NCBI RefSeq assembly: GCF_003044185.1
Contig: NZ_PYYB01000001.1
Location: 2,004,978-2,068,977 of the forward strand
Direction: 5' to 3'
DNA length: 64,000 nt
DNA from: Paraconexibacter algicola
Lineage (GTDB): Bacteria; Actinomycetota; Thermoleophilia; Solirubrobacterales; Solirubrobacteraceae
Position 1 is the stretch's first letter. Every line of letters begins with the position of its first letter. Positions 46,219 to 53,531 of this stretch are shown piece by piece. The notes under the pieces were generated by a model. It did no database searches and was not told where the DNA came from. It worked only from the letters and a program-made list of their open reading frames with translations. A program made the translations under genes and the position numbers.

Positions 46219-46785
46219 ATGCCCTTCGAGGTCCTGCCGTCCCGCTTGGACGGGCCCAAGCTCCTGCAGCCGACCGTGTTCCCGGACGAGCGCGGCTTCT
46301 TCTGCGAGACCTACCGGGAGAACCAGCTCGCCGAGCACGGCATCGACGACGCGTTCGTCCAGGACAACCACTCACGGTCCTCCTACGGCGTCATCCGCGG
46401 CATGCACTTCCAGATCGGCGCGGGCTGCGGCAAGCTCGTCCGCTGCGGTCGCGGCACGATCGTGGACGTGGTCGTGGACCTGCGGCGCTCGTCGTCCACC
46501 TACGGGGAGTGGGAGGCGTTCGAGCTCTCCGACGAGACCATGCGCGCGCTCTACGTGCCTGTCGGCTTCGGGCACGGCTTCGCGGTGACGAGCGAGATCG
46601 CCGACGTGCTCTACAAGCAGTCCGCCTACTACTCCGCCGACGTCGAGCGGGGCATCTCGTTCCTGGACCCGGCGGTCGGGATCGACTGGCCGATCCCGCA
46701 GGCCGACCGCGTCTTCAGCGAGCGCGACGCGGACGCGATGACGCTCGAGCAGTTCGCGGCGTCCGGCGAGCTGCCGGACTGGTAG
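46219..46785 (+). CDS. rmlC: dTDP-4-dehydrorhamnose 3,5-epimerase
   Basis: A 188-aa cupin enzyme of normal length. It has FPDERGFFCETYREN, VIRGMHFQ with catalytic His63, YVPVGFGHGFAV and Tyr132 in ADVLYKQSAYY, and DPAVGIDWP near the end. It epimerises dTDP-4-keto-6-deoxyglucose at C3 and C5, the step before RmlD. It is monocistronic, with a six-base gap from a TACCCT -10 to the ATG, and convergent with the ABC exporter genes. Confidence 0.95.
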   Translation: MPFEVLPSRLDGPKLLQPTVFPDERGFFCETYRENQLAEHGIDDAFVQDNHSRSSYGVIRGMHFQIGAGCGKLVRCGRGTIVDVVVDLRRSSSTYGEWEAFELSDETMRALYVPVGFGHGFAVTSEIADVLYKQSAYYSADVERGISFLDPAVGIDWPIPQADRVFSERDADAMTLEQFAASGELPDW

Positions 46786-46794
46786 ACGCAGCGC

Positions 46795-47598
46795 CTAGAG
46801 GTTCTCGGCGATCCGCGGGCTCGCCCGGCGGAACACGAACGCCCCGGCCACGAACGCGCCCGCGATGATCCCCAGTGGGATCAGCAGCTCCGCGTAGCCC
46901 CCGATCAGCGACACGGTCGTCGGCGCGTCGGAGTCGATCACCGCGTGCCGCATCTGCGTCGTCAGCGACGCGATCGGGTTGTACAGCAGCGCCTGCTGGT
47001 ACTTGTCGGGCACGGTCGGATCCACCACGTACAGGACCGCGGACGCGTAGAAGAGGATCTGGCTCATGACCTCCCAGATCGGGAAGACGTCGCGGTACCG
47101 CACGTACAGGGAGCTCAGCAGCATCCCGATGCCGGTCGCGAAGATCGCCAGCAGCAGCACGATCGGGATCAGCTGCAGCCACATGAGCGTCGGATAGACG
47201 CCGTTGGCGAGCGCGAAGATCAGGGCCGCCCCGAGCGTCGTCATGAGGTTCATCAGCCCTGTCGCCGTCACCGACAACGGGATCACGATCGGCTCGAAAG
47301 CCATCTTCCGCAGCAGGCTCTCCCGCTCGACCAGGCACTGCACCGACGTGACCGTCACCTCGGCGAAGAAGTTGAACAGCACCATCGCGAACAGGATGTA
47401 GACGCCGTAGTTCTCGACGTTCGCGTCGAGCCCGGCGATCTCCGTGAAGACGAAGTAGATGACGCCGAAGAACGCGAACGGCCGCACGAGCGTCCACAGG
47501 ACGCCGAGCGTCGAGCCGTAGAAGCGCAGGCGGAAGTCGGTGACCGCCAGCGTCCAGACGAGGTTGAAGATCCGGCGTAGCTCGGACGTCGAGATCAT
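46795..47598 (-). CDS. wzm: Polysaccharide ABC exporter, permease subunit (Wzm-like)
   Basis: A 267-aa ABC-2-type permease with six hydrophobic segments. Typical landmarks are the amphipathic start (LRRIFNLVWTLAVTDFRLRFYGSTLGVLWTLVRP region), LVERESLLRKMAFEP and the YVRYRDVFPIWEVMSQILFYASAVLY segment. With the ATPase it exports a finished lipid-linked polysaccharide across the cytoplasmic membrane. The ATG overlaps the stop of the ATPase gene (ATGA), so the two are one transcript with the ATPase first. Confidence 0.92.
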   Translation of the reverse strand: MISTSELRRIFNLVWTLAVTDFRLRFYGSTLGVLWTLVRPFAFFGVIYFVFTEIAGLDANVENYGVYILFAMVLFNFFAEVTVTSVQCLVERESLLRKMAFEPIVIPLSVTATGLMNLMTTLGAALIFALANGVYPTLMWLQLIPIVLLLAIFATGIGMLLSSLYVRYRDVFPIWEVMSQILFYASAVLYVVDPTVPDKYQQALLYNPIASLTTQMRHAVIDSDAPTTVSLIGGYAELLIPLGIIAGAFVAGAFVFRRASPRIAENL

Positions 47599-48851
47599 CC
47601 GCGCTCGACCTCGAGCGAGTACGGCAGGTGGAGGATCGCGCCCGTGTCCTGGGTGGCGTGCACGTAGAGGGTCGCGAGGTCCTCGCGGAGGTCCATCGTG
47701 TCCGCCCCCGACCCGGCGCGCGCGACCGACGGCGTGAGCTTGTACAGCGAGGTCGCGAGGACCGCGTGGAACTCCATCCGCACGACCGCCTCCTCACCCG
47801 CCGCGTAGCTGCCGGTCTCCGTGCCCTTCCACTCGGAGGAGGCCGCGAACACGGTGTGGCCGATCTCGTTGCGCAGCGTGAACGCGAACACCGGGTTCTC
47901 GACCGCCTGATGGAAGTGGACCCGCATCGCGGCGGTCAGCCCGGTCCCGGTCCCGATCTGCGCGACGCGCTCGCCGAACGCCTCGAACCACGCGTCGGAG
48001 ATCTCGCACGCGACCTGGTCGCCGTAACGGCCCTCCTCGGTCGGCGTGTCGTGCACGAGCCGGCCGAAGTTCAGCTCGTTGTACGCCTGCGCGATCTCGT
48101 GCGGACCGGCGATGTCGAGCACGTCCCCGCGCTCGATCAGCATCGCCCGGTCGCAGAACCGCTCGACGGCGGCCATGTCGTGCGTGACGAACACGATCGT
48201 CTTGCCGGACGCGCGCAGCCGCGTGAACTCCTCGAAGCACTTCTGCTGGAAGGCCGCGTCGCCGACCGCGAGCACCTCGTCGACGAGCAGCACGTCCGCG
48301 TCGACCTGGATCGCGGTCGCGAACCCGAGCCGGACCGCCATGCCCGACGAGTAGTTCTTGAGCTTCAGATCCACGAACTCCTGCAGCTCGGCGAACTCGA
48401 CCACCTGATCGAACGCACGGCGCGCCTCGCGGCGGGTCAGGCCCATCATCACCGCGTTGATGACGACGTTGTCGCGTGCCGTCAGATCCGGGTTGAACCC
48501 GACGCCGAGCTCGATGAACGGGGACAGGCGGCCGTGGAGCTTCACGCGCCCGTGGTCGGGCCGGTAGATCCCCGCCAGGCACTTCAGCAGCGTGCTCTTG
48601 CCGGACCCGTTGCGCCCGACGATCCCGAAGAACTCGCCCTGCCGGATCGTCACGTCGACGTCCTTCAGCGCGTGCAGCTCGTCGTAGGTCATCGACCGCA
48701 TCGGGTGCAGCACGCGCTCCTTGAGCGTGTGGAACTGCTGGTGGGGCAGACGGAACGTCTTGCTGACGTGATCGACCTCGACAGCCGGTGGGGCGGCCGC
48801 GAGCCGCTCCTTGCGGCGCGCCTCGCGAGCCGTTGATGGTGCGCTGCTCAC
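47595..48851 (-). CDS. wzt: Polysaccharide ABC exporter, ATPase with C-terminal substrate-binding-like domain (Wzt-like)
   Basis: A 418-aa protein. The ABC domain (~20-265) has Walker A GRNGSGKST (79-87), signature YSSGM (167-171) and Walker B VLLVDE (187-192). A further ~150 residues (~270-418) contain VENPVFAFTLRNEIGHTVFAASSE and AGEEAVVRMEF, matching the carbohydrate-binding Wzt_C domain that recognises the modified end of a chain before export. That links it to a chain-end modifying enzyme such as the methyltransferase-containing protein at 53532. GTG start, nine bases after a TACCGT -10. Confidence 0.92.
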   Translation of the reverse strand: MSSAPSTAREARRKERLAAAPPAVEVDHVSKTFRLPHQQFHTLKERVLHPMRSMTYDELHALKDVDVTIRQGEFFGIVGRNGSGKSTLLKCLAGIYRPDHGRVKLHGRLSPFIELGVGFNPDLTARDNVVINAVMMGLTRREARRAFDQVVEFAELQEFVDLKLKNYSSGMAVRLGFATAIQVDADVLLVDEVLAVGDAAFQQKCFEEFTRLRASGKTIVFVTHDMAAVERFCDRAMLIERGDVLDIAGPHEIAQAYNELNFGRLVHDTPTEEGRYGDQVACEISDAWFEAFGERVAQIGTGTGLTAAMRVHFHQAVENPVFAFTLRNEIGHTVFAASSEWKGTETGSYAAGEEAVVRMEFHAVLATSLYKLTPSVARAGSGADTMDLREDLATLYVHATQDTGAILHLPYSLEVERG

Positions 48852-48860
48852 GAGAGCAGA

Positions 48861-48866
48861 ACGGTA
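48861..48866 (-). promoter_or_regulatory. Putative -10 (TACCGT) for wzt-wzm
   Basis: Nine bases separate the hexamer from the GTG at 48851 in the 81-base divergent gap. Confidence 0.4.
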
Positions 48867-48918
48867 TCGGGGTCGGGGAGTTGCGGGTCGGGCGGGTTCG
48901 GGCGCGGCTCGTGGCGCA

Positions 48919-48924
48919 TATCCT
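48919..48924 (+). promoter_or_regulatory. Putative -10 (TATCCT) for the 48933 operon
   Basis: Eight bases separate the hexamer from the ATG at 48933. Confidence 0.45.
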
Positions 48925-48932
48925 CGCCCTCG

Positions 48933-51197
48933 ATGACCGCCACACTGCTCTGCGCCGCTCTTGTCGTCGTCGGATCGCTCACGGTGGGGCAGGCTGTCCT
49001 GCGCCTCTGCGGCGCCTCGTCCTTCAGCTGGCTGTCGGCCCCGGTCGGCCTCAGTGCGCTCATGGTCCTCGGCAGCATCGCGGTCCATGTCCCGGGGCGC
49101 GCGAACACGACGGCGCTGCTGCTCGGTCTCGTGATCGTCGCCTCCGTGGTCCTGCAGGTCCGCGAGCCGGCGCAACGCCCGCCGCTCCTCGGACTCGCCG
49201 CAGCGCTCCCGGTACTCGGCCTCGTGCTGGTCCCGTTCGTCGCGGCGGGACATGGCGGGATCCTCGGGGTCAGCTTCAACAACGACACGGCCGCGCACCT
49301 CTTGCTGGCTGAGACGTACGGCGACGCCGCCGTTCAGCGCTTCTCGGAGCTCAAGCCGGTCGGCTACCCGCTGGGGCCGCACGCGCTGATGACGACCGTT
49401 GCCCACGTATTCGGCGTCCGCACCGACCACGCGCTCACCGGCTTGACCCTTGCGGTCCCGTTGCTGCTCGGGTGGACCGCACTCGGGGCACTCCAGCATC
49501 CGCGTCGATGGGCCGCACCGTTCGTGTGCCTCGTCGCGGGCATGCCGTACCTCGTGGCCGCGTACTACGGGCAGGGCGCGTTCAAGGAGCTCGTGCAGGC
49601 GCTCTTCGTGCTCGGCGCGGCGGTGGCGCTTGCCGTGCCGCCTGCCTTGCGGGCCCGGGCGAGGTGGGTGCCGTTCGCCATGGTGCTGGCAGGCACCGTG
49701 TCGGTCTACTCGACCGTCGGCATGGCATGGCCACTCGCGTTCGCTGCGGTCTGGCTCGCCTTCGAGGCGCTGGCGGTGCTGCGAGCGGGCGGAGGTCTCC
49801 GCGCGCTCCTGACCGCCGCCCGTGACGGCCTGGGTGCCGTGCTGATCGGGGTCGGGGTGCTCGTCGCCGTGCTGCTGCCCCAGCTCGGTCGGATCCTGGA
49901 CTTCGTCGGCAGCGACGCCGCCACGATCGAGGACAGCGATCTCGGAAACCTCGTCGGCCCGCTGCCTTTCGGGCAGGCACTGGGCATCTGGGACAACCCG
50001 GACTTCCGCTTTTCCGCGCTGAACGACAGGGCGATGCGGCTCTGGGCGGCGTTCGTCGGCGTGTTGCTCCTGGTGGCGCTGGTGCGCGCCGTCGGGCGCC
50101 GCAGGCTCATGGTGCCCGCGTGCGCCGCAACGGCTGCCGCGATCTGGGCGGTCTCGGATGCGAGCCAGTCCCCGTACGTCGCCGGCAAGGCGCTGATCAT
50201 CGCGTCGCCGCTGCTCCTGCTGATGGCGGCTCAGGCCCTCGTCGAGGGCGATGGGGCGATCGATCGCCGGCTCGGGCGGTTGCGCCTGATCGCGCCCATC
50301 GCCGCGATCGTGCTGGCCGTCGGCGTCACGGACGCCAGCACCAGCGCGCTGCGATTCGCGAAGGTCGGGGGCACGAGTCACGCTGACCAGCTCCGCGCGC
50401 TGCGTTCGACGCTCGACGCGCGTCCGACGCTCTTCCTCGGCAACGACGACTTCCTGCGCTGGGAACTCGCAGGGGTCCCTGTGGAAGCGCCGTTCATCGG
50501 ATTCCAGGTCCTGCCGATCAGGTCCGGGAAGCCCGCAGACGCCCTGGGTCCGTTCGATGTCGACAGCCTCGAAGCGTCGACGCTCAACCGCTTCACCTGG
50601 GTCATCGCGCCGCGCGATGCAACCGCGAGCAGCGTCCCCCGACAGCTCCGCCCGATCCGACGTACCCGCGACTTCGTGCTCTATCGGCGTACGGGCACGA
50701 TCGCCGAGCGCGAGATCCTCCCGACCGAAGGGGGCAATGGGGCGGCTCCCTTGGACTGCAGCACTCCTGAGGGTCTGCGCCTGAGTCGTCGCACGGGGAT
50801 CGCCGGCGTTCGGGCGCCCGCGGTCGGCGTCGAAGCCCCGCCCGTTCCTCCCGGTGGGCAGATCACGGTCACCCTTCAGCTGACTGCCGGATTGTGGGAC
50901 CTCGTCGCGCCGTACAGCGGACCACGGCCGCTCGAGGTCCGCTCCCCGGGCGGGTTCGCCCGCCGGCTGGAGCCGAACCTGGACCGGGGAGTGACGCGTT
51001 TCCCGATCGGGCGACTGCGGGTTCGCCGAGCAGGTCCGGTCGGGGTGACCTTCACCGCGATGGACACGCCGCTGACGGCCTCGTCCGACGTCACGACGGT
51101 CGGTGCCGTCATCGCGGTCCCGGTCGCCCCGGAGACACGGCTGCCACTGCCCGAGGCGTGCGGCAAGCTCGTGGACTGGTACTCCTTCCGGGAATGA
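48933..51197 (+). CDS. Large multi-pass membrane protein (DUF6541-like), candidate GT-C or polymerase
   Basis: A 754-aa protein with about 12 TMs in the first ~480 residues and a C-terminal extracytoplasmic beta-rich region (~480-754). The loop GVSFNNDTAAHLLLAETYGDAA contains an acidic Asp after a TM, as in GT-C-like proteins, and AYYGQGAFKELVQALFVLG is a typical large-membrane-GT segment. It may transfer a sugar or polymer outside. The last eight residues (VDWYSFRE) and the stop lie inside copy 3 of the 39-bp repeat, so the C-terminus appears to have been supplied by the repeat. Confidence 0.75.
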   Translation: MTATLLCAALVVVGSLTVGQAVLRLCGASSFSWLSAPVGLSALMVLGSIAVHVPGRANTTALLLGLVIVASVVLQVREPAQRPPLLGLAAALPVLGLVLVPFVAAGHGGILGVSFNNDTAAHLLLAETYGDAAVQRFSELKPVGYPLGPHALMTTVAHVFGVRTDHALTGLTLAVPLLLGWTALGALQHPRRWAAPFVCLVAGMPYLVAAYYGQGAFKELVQALFVLGAAVALAVPPALRARARWVPFAMVLAGTVSVYSTVGMAWPLAFAAVWLAFEALAVLRAGGGLRALLTAARDGLGAVLIGVGVLVAVLLPQLGRILDFVGSDAATIEDSDLGNLVGPLPFGQALGIWDNPDFRFSALNDRAMRLWAAFVGVLLLVALVRAVGRRRLMVPACAATAAAIWAVSDASQSPYVAGKALIIASPLLLLMAAQALVEGDGAIDRRLGRLRLIAPIAAIVLAVGVTDASTSALRFAKVGGTSHADQLRALRSTLDARPTLFLGNDDFLRWELAGVPVEAPFIGFQVLPIRSGKPADALGPFDVDSLEASTLNRFTWVIAPRDATASSVPRQLRPIRRTRDFVLYRRTGTIAEREILPTEGGNGAAPLDCSTPEGLRLSRRTGIAGVRAPAVGVEAPPVPPGGQITVTLQLTAGLWDLVAPYSGPRPLEVRSPGGFARRLEPNLDRGVTRFPIGRLRVRRAGPVGVTFTAMDTPLTASSDVTTVGAVIAVPVAPETRLPLPEACGKLVDWYSFRE

Positions 51198-51209
51198 GCG
51201 CACGTCCAC
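51171..51209. repeat. 39-bp palindromic repeat, copy 3, across a gene junction
   Basis: Matches GTGGAC-N6-TCCTTCMGGGAA-N9-GTCCAC with the same 39-base length as the two copies near 13.6 kb. It encodes the last eight residues and the stop of the membrane protein and, in the overlapping frame, the first five residues (MSARP) of the next gene; the ATGA overlap is inside it. Confidence 0.8.
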
Positions 51210-52369
51210 TCCTCCGCAACGAGATAATGGCGCTCTACGAGCAGCTGCTCGGGCGTACCCCCGCCGACGCAGAGGTCGATGCGCAGCTCGAAGCTGCACC
51301 CGACCTGCAGATGCTGCTGCGCGTCATCGTCGACTCCCCGGAGTACGCCCTGCGGCTCGCCACACCCCGCGAGCAATCGCCGCCCCCGCCGCCCGCGCGG
51401 GTCAACATCCACCATGCCGACCTCGCCGAGTGGGCCCACCCGGTAGGGGCCGAATCCGAGGACGGGGTGGCCACCGTCGGTCGCGACGGTTACCTGTTCC
51501 TCACCGGGGGAACCAACGCGAACGTCGCGCAGTTCACGGGCCGTTGGACCGCCCCGGACGGCTGGCTCGACGCCTGGGCCACAGGGGTTGCCAAGCGATT
51601 CGCGGACCTCGAACGGCTCGGAGCACGCGGCGTCCTCCTGGTCGTCCCCGACAAGCTCTCGATCCTGCCCGAGCTGCTGCACGAGCCGCTGGAGGTCGTC
51701 GGGCCCAGCCCCGTTCGGCGCCTGCAGGACGAAACCGATCTGCCGGTGCTGCACCCGGTCCACGAGCTGCTCGCGACGACGGCCGAGCCGTGCATGCGGA
51801 CCGACTCGCACCTGACCTTCGAGGGGAATCGAGCGCTGGCGTCGCTCTTGGCCGACCCGCTGGAGGCGCCGGCCCTGCGCGACGCGTGGTCGGGGACTCC
51901 GCGGGCGTACCTCGCCGCGGGAGACCTCGGCAGGCGATTCGCGCCACCGGTCGTCGAGGTCATGCGCCACACGGACCCCCTTGGGAACGCCCGAATGTCG
52001 TTCGACAACGCGGCCGAGGTCATGGGCGTCGGGGGGCACATCGGACTGCGCCAGGTGCTCGTGAACGATCACGCGCCGGATCCGCGAACGATTGTCGTCT
52101 TCGGGGACTCCTACGCGTTCAGCGGCCCCGGATACCAGGGGCTGGTCTTCTTCTTGGCGCAGGTCTTCGCCGAGGTGCATTTTGTCTGGATCCCGTTCGG
52201 CTGGGACCCGGAGTACGTGCGGCGAGCAGGTGCGCAGCTCGTCGTCTTCCAGGGCGCCGAGCGGTTCGCCGGGCGCGTTCCGAGGCCGCGGGTCGACGCG
52301 CGGGCGCTCGCGGAGGAGACCCTCGCGCGCAAGCGGGCCCTGGGGATCGAGACCGCCTTCGGCGCGTGA
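51194..52369 (+). CDS. AlgX/AlgJ-like SGNH protein, candidate glycan O-acetyltransferase
   Basis: A 391-aa protein. The N-terminal ~55 residues resemble DUF4214 (LRNEIMALYEQLLGRTPADAEVD). After a Pro-rich linker comes an AlgX/AlgJ-type SGNH domain: VGRDGYLFLTGGTN, VLLVVPDKLSILPE, the Asp-x-His pair in RTDSHLTF (Asp204, His206) and the nucleophile block VVFGDSYAF (Ser306). Relatives acetylate exopolysaccharides. No signal peptide is visible, which is odd because AlgX and AlgJ act outside the membrane. The ATG lies inside repeat copy 3 and overlaps the upstream stop. Confidence 0.8.
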   Translation: MSARPLLRNEIMALYEQLLGRTPADAEVDAQLEAAPDLQMLLRVIVDSPEYALRLATPREQSPPPPPARVNIHHADLAEWAHPVGAESEDGVATVGRDGYLFLTGGTNANVAQFTGRWTAPDGWLDAWATGVAKRFADLERLGARGVLLVVPDKLSILPELLHEPLEVVGPSPVRRLQDETDLPVLHPVHELLATTAEPCMRTDSHLTFEGNRALASLLADPLEAPALRDAWSGTPRAYLAAGDLGRRFAPPVVEVMRHTDPLGNARMSFDNAAEVMGVGGHIGLRQVLVNDHAPDPRTIVVFGDSYAFSGPGYQGLVFFLAQVFAEVHFVWIPFGWDPEYVRRAGAQLVVFQGAERFAGRVPRPRVDARALAEETLARKRALGIETAFGA

Positions 52370-52378
52370 GAACGACGC

Positions 52379-53221
52379 TCAGAGCGGAAGTTCGAGCGCG
52401 ATGCAGATGACCGCCCGCGCCGCCGGTGCGCGGTCCGCGACTGGGCTGCGGTCGGCGAGGAAGTCGCGGTAGCGCTCCTGCGCGGCGTCATCGGGCGAGC
52501 ACCGGCGCCACCCGTCGAGTGCGTAGCGGTAGACGACGGCGGAGTGCCGCTGAACCGGCCCGAAGGCGGCGACCAGCGTCTCGACCGCTGCAGCGTCGAA
52601 CTGGCGGAACCAGCCGTGGTCCGTCTCGCGACCGAACGGGAGGCTCAGAAGGATTCGGCCTCCGGGGCGTGTGACTCGCCGCAGTTCGGCGGCTGCTCGA
52701 GCCGCTTCGGCGACCGGGTCCTCCGCTCGGGCCGCATTGCTGCCGTAGTGCGACGTGTCCATTCCTACGTGCTCGAGCGTCGACAGCGAGACGGTGACAT
52801 CGAACCGGCCATCCCTGAACGGGAGGTCGCGCAGGTCGCCGAACACGTAGGAGATCCCGCGCTCCCAGAAGGCGTGCGCCTCGGGGACCAGCGTCGTGAT
52901 CGTCAGCTCGTCCATGGTGGGCAGGAGCGCGTCGAGGACATGCTCATGGTTCAGCGTCGACCCGGCGTCGAGGACGCGCCCCGTCGGCCGCTGACCCGCC
53001 AGCCATGGGAACTCGATCACGCGCTCGTCGAAGCCACCGCCGTAGCCCGCTGGAGGAGGGGACCCGGCTGCGATCGCGGCCACGAGCGCTTCGTCCGCGA
53101 GGGCGGCGGCCACCAGGTCGCGATGCGTCTCTCCGTACGCGAGGCTCCACTCCTCATCCGGTGGCGGGAAGCGTCTCGCCCAATCGGAATCGGGGCCGCG
53201 GCGGCGCAGGAACGAGGGCAC
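52379..53221 (-). CDS. Class I methyltransferase with atypical motif I
   Basis: A 280-aa protein. The SAM-binding strand reads RVLDAGSTLNHEHVLDALL instead of the usual DxGxGxG, followed by ITTLVPEAHAF, DLRDLPFRDGRFDVTVSLSTLEHVGMDTSHY and VTRPGGRILLSLPFG. This GSxLN variant is common among methyltransferases in polysaccharide loci. The substrate is unknown. The GTG at 53221 is supported by a TACTCT -10 exactly seven bases upstream. It ends nine bases from the convergent AlgX-like gene. Confidence 0.82.
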   Translation of the reverse strand: MPSFLRRRGPDSDWARRFPPPDEEWSLAYGETHRDLVAAALADEALVAAIAAGSPPPAGYGGGFDERVIEFPWLAGQRPTGRVLDAGSTLNHEHVLDALLPTMDELTITTLVPEAHAFWERGISYVFGDLRDLPFRDGRFDVTVSLSTLEHVGMDTSHYGSNAARAEDPVAEAARAAAELRRVTRPGGRILLSLPFGRETDHGWFRQFDAAAVETLVAAFGPVQRHSAVVYRYALDGWRRCSPDDAAQERYRDFLADRSPVADRAPAARAVICIALELPL

Positions 53222-53531
53222 GGCGTCAAGAGTACGCGCGGCCGAGCAGTCGCGTTCGCGCGAGCGCGCGCACGCTGTCGCAGCTCGTTGGTGGCAGGAT
53301 TCGCGGAGATGCTCGATCCTCAGCAGCTCGAGGCGGCGGCTCCGACTCGCGCGGTGACGGTCGAGACGTGCGCCGGGTTGCTGCTCGGGCACGGACACGA
53401 CGCGGCGATGTCCCCGGCCGCGCGAGTCGAGCGCCGGGAAGCGAGTTTGGACGGGCTGACCGACGGCGTCCGACAGCGTCGATCGCCCACCGACTAGCCT
53501 CCTCGAGCCCGGAGGCACCCGAAGGACGCCC
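53222..53531. other. 310-base divergent intergenic region
   Basis: No gene was recognised; frames on both strands lack domains and a credible start. It holds the leaderless-type -10 for the methyltransferase at one end, and a TAGCCT hexamer about 34 bases plus a GAAGGA ribosome site (53521-53526) before the ATG at 53532 at the other. The rest shows nothing clear. Confidence 0.6.
53229..53234 (-). promoter_or_regulatory. Putative -10 (TACTCT), leaderless methyltransferase start
   Basis: Seven bases separate TACTCT from the GTG at 53221, which fixes that start. Confidence 0.5.

Noticed and set aside
47595-51299. The 1234-residue minus-strand frame as a single giant protein
   Set aside because: Only the part from GTG 48851 encodes Wzt; the rest is antisense to the membrane-protein gene and lacks domains.
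53310-53497. A short plus-strand gene in the 310-base gap
   Set aside because: No ribosome site, no leaderless-type -10 and no recognisable composition or domain.
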